64,000 bases of DNA from assembly GCF_041435055.1 (NCBI RefSeq), contig NZ_CP108002.1, positions 7,936,001 through 8,000,000 of the forward strand. Direction: 5' to 3'. This DNA is from Streptomyces sp. NBC_00341 (GTDB taxonomy: Bacteria; Actinomycetota; Actinomycetes; Streptomycetales; Streptomycetaceae). A model generated the notes under the pieces. That model worked only from the letters and a program-made list of their open reading frames with translations. It made no database searches and was not told where the DNA came from. The translations under genes were made by a program, and so were the position numbers. Below, piece by piece: positions 36,038-44,262 of this stretch (position 1 is the stretch's first letter; the number at the start of each line of letters is the position of its first letter).

Positions 36038-36820
36038 ATGCCCACCATCAACTTCCGTGACGTGAGCCGCGGCTTCGCGGTCAAGGACGGCGACTTCCTG
36101 GCCCTGGACCGGGTCTGCCTCGACATCGAGGACGGCGAGTTCGTCACCGTCGTCGGACCCTCCGGCTGCGGCAAGAGCACCCTGATGAACATCGCCGCCG
36201 GACTCCTCGACGCGACCGGCGGCGAGGTCACCGTCGACGGCGTCCCGGTCCGCGGCCCGGCCCCGGAGCGGGGCGTCATCTTCCAGCAGTACGCGCTCTT
36301 CCCGTGGATGACCGTCACGGCCAACGTCGAGTACGGACTCAGGGTCGCGGGCGTCAGGAAGGCGGAGCGCCGGCGCCGCGCCCGCGAGGTCATCGAACTC
36401 GTCGGCCTCACCGACTTCGCGGACTCACTGCCCAAGACCCTCTCCGGCGGCATGAAGCAGCGCTGCGCCATCGCCCGCGCCTACGCGGTCGACCCGAAGG
36501 TGCTCCTGATGGACGAACCCTTCGGCGCCCTCGACTCCCTCACCCGGGTGCGGATGCAGGAGTCGCTCCTGGACACCTGGGGCCGCGACCGGCGCACCGT
36601 CATGTTCATCACCCACGACGTGGACGAGGCGGTCTTCCTCGCCAACCGCGTCGTCGTCATGGCGGCCCGCCCCGGCCGCGTCCACACCGTCATCCCCGTC
36701 ACGCTGCCCTATCCGCGTACCGAGGAACAGCGGCTGTCTCCCGAGTTCGCCGAGTTGCGTGCCCAGGTGTGGCACGCCGTCCACCACCAGCCCGCCCCGC
36801 TCGAAGGAATCGCGTCATGA
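36038..36820 (+). CDS. ABC transporter ATPase, SsuB/TauB type, 260 aa
   Basis: A cytoplasmic nucleotide-binding subunit. Walker A is GPSGCGKST, the Q-loop FQQYALFPW, the signature LSGGMKQR, Walker B VLLMDEP, and the switch His lies in ITHDVDEA. FPWMTV after the Q-loop is characteristic of the sulfonate/nitrate/taurine subfamily. The start lies 3 bases after the permease stop and its own stop overlaps the next ATG. Confidence 0.95.
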   Translation: MPTINFRDVSRGFAVKDGDFLALDRVCLDIEDGEFVTVVGPSGCGKSTLMNIAAGLLDATGGEVTVDGVPVRGPAPERGVIFQQYALFPWMTVTANVEYGLRVAGVRKAERRRRAREVIELVGLTDFADSLPKTLSGGMKQRCAIARAYAVDPKVLLMDEPFGALDSLTRVRMQESLLDTWGRDRRTVMFITHDVDEAVFLANRVVVMAARPGRVHTVIPVTLPYPRTEEQRLSPEFAELRAQVWHAVHHQPAPLEGIAS

Positions 36821-37848
36821 ATTCGATCCGTGCCGTCGGCCGCCGTACGGCCGGCCTGTTCCTCGCCCTGGCGCTGGTATCCGTCGCCACCGGCTGCGGG
36901 GGCGACTCCTCCTCCGACGCCGCCGACGGCGGACCGCAGAAGGTGCGGTTCGGCTACATCGCCGATTACAGCGGCTCCGTCGCGCTCGCCGTCGCCCAGA
37001 AACGGGGGCTGTGGAAGAAGGCGGGCATCACCCCCGAGCTGAAGGTATTCACCAACGGGCCGCTCCAGGTCCAGGCACTCGGTTCCGGCGACCTGGACTT
37101 CGGCTACCTCGGCCCCGGCGCACTGTGGCTGCCCGCCTCGGGCCGCGCGTCCATCGTCTCCGTCAACATGCTGGGTCTGGCCGACCGGGTCATCGCCCGG
37201 CCCGGCTCCGGCATCGAGAGGCCCGCCGACCTCAAGGGGAAGAAGGTGGCCGTCGCGGAGGGCACCTCGGGCGACATGATCCTCAACCTGGCGCTGAGCG
37301 AGGCCGGTCTGAAGCAGGACGACGTCAAGAAGGTCGTCATGGACGCCTCGACCGTCGTCACGGCGTTCTCCTCCGGCCAGGTCGACGCGGCGGCCACCTG
37401 GTACCCGCTGATCGACACGATGAAGAAGAAGGTCCCCGGCCTCAAGGAGATCAGCCGCACCCAGGACTACTACCCGAAGCTGACCTTCCCGAATGTCTTC
37501 GTGACCCAGCCGAAGCTGGCCTCCGGGAACCCGGAACTCGTGAAGAAGGTGACCGGGGTGCTCAAGGAGGCCGGCGACTGGACCGCCGCGCACCCCGAGG
37601 AGTCCGAGACCGTCACCGCCGACTTCCTGAAGCTGCCGGCCGGGCAGCTCAAGGGCTCCACCCAGTACGTGAAGATCCTTCCCTCCGCCGAGCTGACCAA
37701 GCTCAGTGAGGACGGCACGGTCGACGGCTGGTTCGACGAACTCGCCGCCGTGTTCGGCCGGATGGGGAAGCTGCCCGAGCCGGGCAAGGCCGAGGACTAC
37801 TACCTCGGTGACCTGTACGCCGAAGCCGGAAAGGCGGACCGCTCATGA
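36817..37848 (+). CDS. Substrate-binding lipoprotein, SsuA/TauA (NMT1-like), 343 aa
   Basis: The N-terminus has a short basic region, a hydrophobic stretch and a lipobox ATGC followed by GGDSSSDAAD, so it is a membrane-anchored lipoprotein. The body matches the NMT1/SsuA-like periplasmic binding fold (KVRFGYIADYSGSVALAVAQKRGLWKKAGI ... GDLDFGYLGPGALWLPASGR). Family ligands are sulfonates, taurine, nitrate or pyrimidines. With a sulfatase in the operon a sulfate ester is the likely ligand. AAGGAA precedes the ATG, which overlaps the ATPase stop. Confidence 0.9.
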   Translation: MNSIRAVGRRTAGLFLALALVSVATGCGGDSSSDAADGGPQKVRFGYIADYSGSVALAVAQKRGLWKKAGITPELKVFTNGPLQVQALGSGDLDFGYLGPGALWLPASGRASIVSVNMLGLADRVIARPGSGIERPADLKGKKVAVAEGTSGDMILNLALSEAGLKQDDVKKVVMDASTVVTAFSSGQVDAAATWYPLIDTMKKKVPGLKEISRTQDYYPKLTFPNVFVTQPKLASGNPELVKKVTGVLKEAGDWTAAHPEESETVTADFLKLPAGQLKGSTQYVKILPSAELTKLSEDGTVDGWFDELAAVFGRMGKLPEPGKAEDYYLGDLYAEAGKADRS

Positions 37849-40130
37849 ACGGCTCCACACACACCGACGGCCTCACCACGTCCAGCGCCATGAGGCGGCG
37901 CGGATTCCTCGCGGGGGCGGCCGGCCTGGCCGGTGCGGCCCTGCTGCCGGCAGCCACCGCCGGCCGGGCCGCGGCGGACACCGGGGCGAGCGGCGCGGCG
38001 TCCGGCGAGCCGCTCCGGGTGGTCTCCGGCGGCCGGGCACGGGCCACCGTGCTCTGGTGGGGTGCGGGCAGCGCCGAGTTCGCCGCCACCGAACTGCGCG
38101 ACTACATCCGCAGGATGACCGGGGTGCGGCTGCCGCTGCGCGCCGCCCCGGACCCCGGGTCCTCCGCGCCCGAGGGCGTCACCGGCCTGGTGGCCCTGCG
38201 CGCGGGGACCGGCGGCGCGGGTCCGATCGCCGCCGGCCGGCTGGCGGACGCCGGACGGGAGCTCGACGGGGCACCGGAGGACTCCTTCACCCTGCTCGGC
38301 GACGACACCCTCCTCCTGCTGACCGGGCACGGCGACCGGGCTCCGCTGTACGCCGTGTACGCCCTCCTGGAACGCACCGGCGTGCGCTTCTTCGCCCCGG
38401 GCTTCCCCGCGTACGAGGGCCACCACGAGCGGATACCGAACGCCCGCGGCCTCGACGTCCCGGCTGTGCGCCTCACAGACCGGCCGGGCTCGGAACTGCG
38501 GCGCCAGTACGCGGAGGAGGGGTTCAGCCACACCGCCGCGAGCCTGCCCCCGCTGCTCGACTGGATGGCCAAGAACCGGCTGAACACCTTCGTCTACCCG
38601 ACCGACTACCTGGGCCTCGGCGTCACCACCTACGACGGGGTGCGCGATGTCCTGGTCCGCGAGGCCGCCAAGCGCTCCATCCGCATCGAGACCGGCGGCC
38701 ACGGCTACGACAGCTTCCTGCCCAGGGCCGACTACCCGCAGTTCTACGAGTCCGGCGGCCCGGTCTTCGACATCTACAACCCCGAGGCCCTGGACGCGTA
38801 CGTGGCCAAGGTCGTCGCCTTCCTGCGGGAGCGTCCCGAGATCACGCTCTTCGACTGCTGGCCACCGGATGTCGGCGCGTTCCAGAAGCCCGTCCTCGAC
38901 CGGTACGGCACCGCGTCCGACGCGGAGTCGGTGGTGGTCAACGAACTCGCCCGGGTCCTGCGCGAGGAACTGCCCGGTGTCCGGGTCGAACGGATCGCGT
39001 ACGCGTCCACCGTCCAGCCGCCCGGCCCGCAGTACCCCTGCGACCCCGAGGTGGTGGTGGACTTCGCCCCGTACGGCCGGAACTACGACGGTCACCTGGG
39101 CGACCCGGCGGTGGGCGCCAACACCGGCCTGGCGAACGCGCTGCGGGCCTGGCGCTCCACCCACCGGGGCCCGCTCGCCATGTACGAGTACTACCGGCGA
39201 TACCGCTGGCGCAGCCTTCCGGTGCACCCGCTCACCACCATCGCGGGCGACGCCGTCTTCGAGTCCGGGCTCGGTCTCGACGGCATCGGCATGTACAGCG
39301 AGCCGGCCGACTGGATCACCTACGAGCACGTCCAGAGCCTGGTCGCCGCGCTGGCCTGGGACAGCTCACTGGACGCGGGCGGCTACCTCGACGGCTACCT
39401 GGAGGCCCGGTTCGGCGCGGCCGCGACCGCAGCGATGGGCCGTTACTACCAGCTGACCGCCCTGGACCCCGACACCCACGGGCCCGGCGTACTCACCGCG
39501 AACTACGGGCAGGCGCGGGCCGCACTGCAGGAGGCGGCCGGCCGGACGAAGGATCCCGCGCCGCGCACCCTGCTCGACCGGCTGACCCGCAACCTCGACA
39601 TCGCGCTGGCCGACATGAGGATCGGGCTGGCACCGGCCGGCAGCGCCGAACTGGACGCCGCCCGCCGGGAGTACCGGGCGCTCGTGCACCGCAACCGGTT
39701 CAACGGCGTCTGCCTGCCCAACATGCAGGCGTGGGGGCGCTGGAACGGTCCGGACGGGCAGTCGCCGTACGACGACGCCCGCATCCGCCAGGACGTCGTC
39801 GACACCTACGCGAGCGCCGCCGCCGGGTTCGGCGATCCGGGATTCCTGGTGCTGACCCGGGGCGGTGACCCGGTGCCGCTCGACGTGGAGGCGCAGGACG
39901 TCGACTTCGCCGGCCACACCGTCCAGTGGACGGCCACCGCGCCCGACGGCGTCGTCCTGGAGCCGTCGAGCGGCACGCTGAGGGTGCGCGGTACCCGGGG
40001 CGCCACCGCCCGGGTCGCCGTAAGCGCCACCGCGGACGCGGCGGCCGGCGCGCACCGGGTCACGCTGGAGTTCCGGCTGGCCGACGGGACCCGGCTGGTC
40101 CCGTCCCCGGTGGAGACCGAAATCCGCTGA
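37845..40130 (+). CDS. Tat-exported DUF4838 protein, 761 aa
   Basis: The N-terminus has a Tat-like signal (MRRRGFLAGAAG, then a hydrophobic stretch and AGRAAA). An N-terminal alpha/beta domain (TELRDYIRRMTGVRLPL) is of the kind that precedes the catalytic barrel in GH20 and GH67 enzymes. The DUF4838 core then follows (residues about 180-560: LLDWMAKNRLNTFVYPTDYLG; ETGGHGYDSFLP; LAMYEYYRRYRWRS). A C-terminal beta-sandwich of about 90 residues ends the protein. It looks like a secreted glycoside hydrolase of unknown specificity. It overlaps the binding-protein stop by 4 bases. I infer that it trims a sulfated glycan outside the cell before import. Confidence 0.85.
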   Translation: MNGSTHTDGLTTSSAMRRRGFLAGAAGLAGAALLPAATAGRAAADTGASGAASGEPLRVVSGGRARATVLWWGAGSAEFAATELRDYIRRMTGVRLPLRAAPDPGSSAPEGVTGLVALRAGTGGAGPIAAGRLADAGRELDGAPEDSFTLLGDDTLLLLTGHGDRAPLYAVYALLERTGVRFFAPGFPAYEGHHERIPNARGLDVPAVRLTDRPGSELRRQYAEEGFSHTAASLPPLLDWMAKNRLNTFVYPTDYLGLGVTTYDGVRDVLVREAAKRSIRIETGGHGYDSFLPRADYPQFYESGGPVFDIYNPEALDAYVAKVVAFLRERPEITLFDCWPPDVGAFQKPVLDRYGTASDAESVVVNELARVLREELPGVRVERIAYASTVQPPGPQYPCDPEVVVDFAPYGRNYDGHLGDPAVGANTGLANALRAWRSTHRGPLAMYEYYRRYRWRSLPVHPLTTIAGDAVFESGLGLDGIGMYSEPADWITYEHVQSLVAALAWDSSLDAGGYLDGYLEARFGAAATAAMGRYYQLTALDPDTHGPGVLTANYGQARAALQEAAGRTKDPAPRTLLDRLTRNLDIALADMRIGLAPAGSAELDAARREYRALVHRNRFNGVCLPNMQAWGRWNGPDGQSPYDDARIRQDVVDTYASAAAGFGDPGFLVLTRGGDPVPLDVEAQDVDFAGHTVQWTATAPDGVVLEPSSGTLRVRGTRGATARVAVSATADAAAGAHRVTLEFRLADGTRLVPSPVETEIR

Positions 40131-40150
40131 CCGGCTGGGCGAGGCGCGGT

Positions 40151-40178
40151 CCGTCCCGGCATCCGGAAGCCGGGACGG
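40151..40178. terminator. Convergent terminator, DUF4838 / FBP
   Basis: A perfect 10-bp stem CCGTCCCGGC / GCCGGGACGG with an 8-base loop, located between convergent genes. Confidence 0.7.
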
Positions 40179-40215
40179 GCACCGCCGTCCGCCCGCCCGT
40201 CCACCGCGTCCCGGT

Positions 40216-40710
40216 TCAGCCGAAGAGCTTGGCCACGAACGCGGAGAGGTTGGCCGAGGTGCGGGCGATCTGCTCCTCCACCGTCAGCGACTCCTTGAAC
40301 CGGGCGCCCGAGGGCACGGCCTTCTTTCCCCGGACGTAGAGCGAACAGGCCAGGTCGGTGCACATGTAGAGCCCGACCGAATTGCCCTCGCGCCCTGACT
40401 GCCCGGTCTTGCGGGCGGTCATCAGGGAGACCCCGCTGCCGGGGTGCGTGGTCAGACAGAGCGAACACATGCTCCGGTGCAGGAAGCCGCGCTGCTGGGA
40501 GGGGAAGCGGAGCGTGATGCCCGCGGTCCGGCCGTCGTGCTCGGTGACGATGTAGCTGCGCCCGGGAGCGGACAGGTCGCGCCAGCCGAGGAAGTCCAGA
40601 TCGTCCCACCGCAGCTCGTCGAGATCGCGGGGGAGCGGCAGACGCTTGGCTTCCCCCTTGGAGCAGTTGACGAACGATGTGCGGATGTCCTGCTCGGTCA
40701 AGGCCTTCAT
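40216..40710 (-). CDS. FBP/FusB-like zinc-binding protein, 164 aa
   Basis: An elongation-factor-G-binding-protein-type C-terminal domain (FBP_C, FusB-like treble-clef zinc finger). The metal ligands are visible as RSMCSLCLTTH and, further on, LYMCTDLACSLYVRG. FusB proteins rescue EF-G from fusidic acid. This short form lacks part of the full FusB N-terminus, and stand-alone FBP proteins in actinomycetes have no proven role. The ATG at 40710 follows the A/T-rich spacer after the NUDIX gene. Confidence 0.8.
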   Translation of the reverse strand: MKALTEQDIRTSFVNCSKGEAKRLPLPRDLDELRWDDLDFLGWRDLSAPGRSYIVTEHDGRTAGITLRFPSQQRGFLHRSMCSLCLTTHPGSGVSLMTARKTGQSGREGNSVGLYMCTDLACSLYVRGKKAVPSGARFKESLTVEEQIARTSANLSAFVAKLFG

Positions 40711-40727
40711 GACATCGACGCTAACTC

Positions 40728-40746
40728 TGCCTACGACCCCTAGGCA
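40728..40746. promoter_or_regulatory. Dyad upstream of the FBP gene
   Basis: TGCCTA, 7 bases, TAGGCA: a perfect 6-bp inverted repeat immediately upstream of the FBP gene start. A very A/T-rich stretch (40744-40763) next to it should hold the promoter. Confidence 0.45.
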
Positions 40747-40760
40747 AATAAATAAACGAT

Positions 40761-41267
40761 TTAGGTGTTCACCTGTGTGCCCTCGGGCAGTACGGCCAGT
40801 CGGTGGGCGGGCGGGTGCTCGATGCCGAGATCGGGGCGCCAGGCCGCGAGGATCTGCGCCGAGGGGTCGAACAACGGCGTCGGCAGGGCCTCGGGCCGGG
40901 TCCACTGCCAGGCGCTGATGAGATGGGGTTCGGTCACCTGCGGGCTGCCCGACTCCACCGTGACCAGGGCGGCCATCGTCACCCGGTTGATGCCGCCGGC
41001 CACGTCGTGCAGCATCGCGAAGACGCCCATGCCGTGCTCGGGGACGTCCAGCCCGGTCTCCTCGCGCAGCTCCCGCACCGCCGCCGCCGCGATGGACTCG
41101 TGCGTCGGATCGACCTTCCCGCCGGGCAGCTCCCAGCTGCCGCTGTGGTGCCGGCCGAGCAGGATGCGCCCCCGGGTGTCCTGCACGATCACGCCCACCC
41201 CCAGTGCGGCCTGGGCCTGTGGCGGCCGGGAGTTGCGGTCGGGGATCCGCGCCGTTTCGCTGTCCAT
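40761..41267 (-). CDS. NUDIX hydrolase, 168 aa
   Basis: A diphosphatase with a complete Nudix box ([25 protein letters not shown]), which supplies the metal-binding Glu residues. The N-terminal strand [26 protein letters not shown] is typical of the MutT/ADP-ribose class. The nucleotide substrate is unknown. GAGGAGC lies ahead of the ATG at 41267. It is on the same strand as the NAD-kinase-like and FBP genes but has 70 bases of spacing to the former. Confidence 0.88.
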   Translation of the reverse strand: MDSETARIPDRNSRPPQAQAALGVGVIVQDTRGRILLGRHHSGSWELPGGKVDPTHESIAAAAVRELREETGLDVPEHGMGVFAMLHDVAGGINRVTMAALVTVESGSPQVTEPHLISAWQWTRPEALPTPLFDPSAQILAAWRPDLGIEHPPAHRLAVLPEGTQVNT

Positions 41268-41338
41268 GTCTGCTCCTCGGACTGATCGGCGGCCGGTGAC
41301 CGCCACAAGGTGTCGAGCCTACGGGCGGGCGCCCGCCG

Positions 41339-42238
41339 TCACCCGGCCAGCCGCAGCGACGTGGGCGCGATGCCGAGCCGCACCGTCTGTCCCCATGTCA
41401 GCTCCAGCGCGTCCGCCTCCATGCCGTCACCGAAGACCACCACCCGGTCGGACTCCACGGTCAGCCGCAGCCCCTGCCCGCGCCCCAGCTCGCCCGAGAC
41501 CAGCGAGGTGCCGGTGACGGGTGACGGCCAGGCCTCCCGGACGAACCAGAGCAGCCGGGTGTCGGTGGGCGCCGGCAGCGTCAGCGGGCTTCGGCGTTCC
41601 TGCCACAGGGAGCGCAGCCAGCCGGTGGCGCCGGTGCCGGTGCCGACCAGGACGCCGGAGGACGCCTGTGGTTCTGCGGGGGAGTCCGCCGCGTCGGGGC
41701 CGAGCCGGTAGCGAGCGGTCTGGTGCCCCGGCGGACCGAGATAGATCTCGTTGAGCGCCAGCAGCCGCTGGGTGTCGTCGGCCACCGCCTCGACCATCGT
41801 CAGCTCGTCCGCCGTGCCGCCCGGAGCCACGGCCGCCCGCAGCAGCGCCGCCGCGTCGGCGGGCCGGTGGCGGACCAGGACCCCCGGATTGCGTCCCGGA
41901 TCGGAGTCGATGCCGACGACCGGCTGTCCGGAGAGGTACTTGGCGGCGTTGGCGACCAGACCGTCCTGGCCGACCACGACCACCACGTCCTCCGGCGCGA
42001 ACAGGAACCGGTCCAGATCCTGGCGCTCCACCCGGGACTGCCGCCACTGCAGCGGAACGGCCGCCGCCACCTCGCTGAGCGCCTGCCGGGTCCGCTCGTG
42101 CCGCCGGGCGACCTCCTCGATGGACCGGCCCCGGCTCGTCAGGAAGAACGCCGCCTGACCGTGGGTGCCGTGCCGGGCGAGCAACTCCTCGTACTCGGTG
42201 GTGCGGTGGACCAGTACCGCTCGCGGCGCCAGGCTCAT
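41339..42238 (-). CDS. ATP-NAD-kinase-like protein, 299 aa, altered GGDGT motif
   Basis: The fold of NAD+ kinases is suggested by VVVVVGQDGLVANAAKYLSGQPVVGIDSDP in place of the canonical GGDGT strand-loop, and by GVLVGTGTGATGWLRSLWQ in place of the second conserved GTPTGSTAY-type loop. The first Gly and the Thr of GGDGT are replaced by Gln-Asp-Gly-Leu, so catalytic activity as NAD kinase is doubtful. A housekeeping NAD kinase would be encoded elsewhere. It overlaps the upstream SPFH gene by 4 bases, so the two proteins probably work together. Confidence 0.75.
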   Translation of the reverse strand: MSLAPRAVLVHRTTEYEELLARHGTHGQAAFFLTSRGRSIEEVARRHERTRQALSEVAAAVPLQWRQSRVERQDLDRFLFAPEDVVVVVGQDGLVANAAKYLSGQPVVGIDSDPGRNPGVLVRHRPADAAALLRAAVAPGGTADELTMVEAVADDTQRLLALNEIYLGPPGHQTARYRLGPDAADSPAEPQASSGVLVGTGTGATGWLRSLWQERRSPLTLPAPTDTRLLWFVREAWPSPVTGTSLVSGELGRGQGLRLTVESDRVVVFGDGMEADALELTWGQTVRLGIAPTSLRLAG

Positions 42239-43248
42239 GCCCGGCTCTCCGGAGCGGGCCGGCCGAGCTTGGTGAGCAGGCCGGTGAGGATGTCGGGCGA
42301 GAGGGTGAGGCTGTCGATGCGCGGCAGGTTCTCCGCGAGCCGGGTGGCGGCCAGCGCGTGCAGGGTCGCGGCCTCGACGTCTCCGTGCACCTGGAGCCAG
42401 GCGGCCTGGGACTCGGCACGGGCCGCCCCGACCTCACGCGCAGCTTCGGCCTCCGCACGGGCGAGGCGCACCTTGCGCGCCGCCTCGGCCTCGGCGCGCA
42501 CCCCGTCGGCCGCGGCGTTCTCCTCCGCCTCGCGCCGGGTGTTGGTGCCGCGCTGCTCGACCAGTTGCTCCTCGCGGCGGGCCAGCTCGATCTGGCTGGC
42601 CAGCTCGTTCTCCGCGATGGTCCGCTCGCGCTCGACGGCCACGGCCCGCCGTTCGTACGTCGCGCGGTCGGCCTCCTGCTGGATCTGCTCCCGGGCGGGG
42701 GTGCGCAGGGCCCGCTCCACCTCGGCCTCCGGCCGGATGGCGACGACGCGAACGGCCACCACCTCGATCCCGGTGGCCGGCAGCCGGGGCTCGTCGGCCA
42801 GCCCCGCGGCGACCCGTTCGCGTACGGCGGCGACGCCGTCGACCAGCGCGCCGGCCAGCGGGGTGCGGGCCAGTACGTCCAGGGTGTGCTGCTGGGCCGT
42901 CTCGGTGAGCAGCGTCGCGATCTGCTCCAGCGGTGCGCCGCGCCAGACGCCGGAGTCCGGGTCGACGGAGAAGTCGAGGCGCGCGGCGGCCTCGGCCGGA
43001 TCGCTGATCCGGTACGTCACGGTGGCCTGCACGGTGACGTCCTGGAAGTCGGCGGTGCGGGCGTGGAAGGCCATGGCCAGTTCGCGGTCGTTGACCGGCA
43101 CCTCGGAGAGCGCGGCGCTGAGCGACCGGTACCAGAAGCTGAGCCCCGCCCCGTCGTGGGCGAGCAGGCCGCGCTTGTGGTGGCGGATGTGGGCCGTGGG
43201 CGCGGAGCGCAGATGGCGCCAGCCGAAGCGCCTGGTGATGTCGGCCAT
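42235..43248 (-). CDS. SPFH/band 7 (prohibitin-like) protein, 337 aa
   Basis: A membrane-scaffold-type protein. The band 7 domain occupies about residues 20-190 (FWYRSLSAALSEVPVNDRELAMAF ... VQATVTYRISDPAEAAARL). A long Ala/Glu/Arg-rich coiled coil follows (about 190-300). It has no obvious transmembrane segment, so it may associate peripherally. GGGGG precedes the ATG. It is the first gene of a two-gene operon with the NAD-kinase-like protein. Confidence 0.85.
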   Translation of the reverse strand: MADITRRFGWRHLRSAPTAHIRHHKRGLLAHDGAGLSFWYRSLSAALSEVPVNDRELAMAFHARTADFQDVTVQATVTYRISDPAEAAARLDFSVDPDSGVWRGAPLEQIATLLTETAQQHTLDVLARTPLAGALVDGVAAVRERVAAGLADEPRLPATGIEVVAVRVVAIRPEAEVERALRTPAREQIQQEADRATYERRAVAVERERTIAENELASQIELARREEQLVEQRGTNTRREAEENAAADGVRAEAEAARKVRLARAEAEAAREVGAARAESQAAWLQVHGDVEAATLHALAATRLAENLPRIDSLTLSPDILTGLLTKLGRPAPESRA

Positions 43249-43276
43249 GGTGGGACCCCCTTGTTTTCGTCATGGA

Positions 43277-43305
43277 GACGATAACGGGCGGTACGTCATA
43301 TCGTC
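43277..43305. promoter_or_regulatory. Dyad upstream of the SPFH gene
   Basis: GACGATA (43277-43283) and TATCGTC (43299-43305) form a perfect 7-bp inverted repeat with a 15-base spacer. It begins 29 bases upstream of the SPFH start. A regulator site is inferred. Confidence 0.45.
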
Positions 43306-43350
43306 AAGAGGACGAGAAGGGGATGCCGGCAGTGCGGGCGCGTACGAAAA

Positions 43351-43390
43351 CGGGCGGCCGGTGACTTCCGAAGAAGTCACCGGCCGCCCG
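43351..43390. terminator. tetR terminator
   Basis: A perfect 18-bp stem (43351-43368 pairing with 43373-43390) with a CGAA tetraloop, between tetR and the SPFH promoter. It is the strongest hairpin I noticed in the window. Confidence 0.85.
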
Positions 43391-43467
43391 GTCGGTGCGC
43401 CGCCCCCGTCCCCACGGTGCGGCGCGGGCGGGCCGTCGTCATCCGCTGGGGCGACGGCCCACGTCTT

Positions 43468-44097
43468 TCAGGACCCGGACGAGTGGGCGCCCAGGCCGAG
43501 TGCGGGAAGGACGGCGCCCTCCACGAAGCGGACCAGGAAGTTCTCGTCCGCGCAGGTCCCCTCCAGCAGGGGCCGGGCACGCATCACGCCCAGCAGCTGC
43601 GCGGAGACGAACTCCGCGGCGGGGTTGTCCGCCGCCACTTCGCCGCGCTCCACGCCGCGTCTGACCATGGCGTCGAGCGCCGCCAGCTCCGGCAGGATCA
43701 GCGACTCGCGCAGCGCGCACAGCAGCTCGGGACTCTGGAGCGCGGCGTGACTCAGCGCCAGCATCAGCGTGGTGTCACGGCCCGAGCCCTCGCCGATGGC
43801 CTTCGCCGCCTCGCGCAGGTCTCCCGCCAGTGTGCCCGTGTCGATCCTCGGCAGCAGTCCGCGCCGGGTGCCGTGCAGGGCGGCGACGACCAGCTCCGGT
43901 TTGGAGCCCCACTGCCGGTAGAGCGTGGACTTGCCGCAGCGGGACCGGGAGGCGACGCCCTCCATGGTGAGTGACTCGTAGCCACTCTCCCTGAGCATGT
44001 CGAGGACGGCGGTGTAGAGCTCCTGGGCCCGCTCCGGCGTGATTTTCGAGCGGCGTGGCGCGGGCGCCGTCTCCTGCTCGGTTTCCTGCGACGACAT
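43468..44097 (-). CDS. TetR-family regulator, 209 aa
   Basis: The N-terminal HTH is clear (ITPERAQELYTAVLDMLRESGYESLTMEGVASRSRCGKSTLYRQWGSKPELVV). The remaining helices form a ligand domain of the TetR_C type. AGAGGGAA precedes the ATG. The gene is divergent from the PAP2-DMT operon across a region packed with copies of CGATACGC and its complement, and is almost certainly the repressor bound there. The effector is unknown. Confidence 0.92.
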   Translation of the reverse strand: MSSQETEQETAPAPRRSKITPERAQELYTAVLDMLRESGYESLTMEGVASRSRCGKSTLYRQWGSKPELVVAALHGTRRGLLPRIDTGTLAGDLREAAKAIGEGSGRDTTLMLALSHAALQSPELLCALRESLILPELAALDAMVRRGVERGEVAADNPAAEFVSAQLLGVMRARPLLEGTCADENFLVRFVEGAVLPALGLGAHSSGS

Positions 44098-44132
44098 GCG
44101 CGTTCCCTCTCTGCGACTCTGCGACGAGGTCC

Positions 44133-44202
44133 ATCGATACGCCAGTGTACCGATACGCGAGTGTTCCGATACGCCCGCGTATCGGTACACTGGCGTATCG
44201 AT
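44133..44202. promoter_or_regulatory. TetR operator array with 26-bp perfect inverted repeat
   Basis: 44133-44158 and 44177-44202 are exact 26-base inverted copies, each starting and ending with CGATACGC-type half sites. The 18-base centre holds a further CGATACGC. In all there are five half sites in 70 bases, three in one direction and two in the other. The array sits between tetR and the PAP2 gene. Confidence 0.85.
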
Positions 44203-44262
44203 ACGGCATGGGCAGATCCATGCCGCCGTAACACCGCTTCGTCAGCAAAGGGGCACCGGGTG

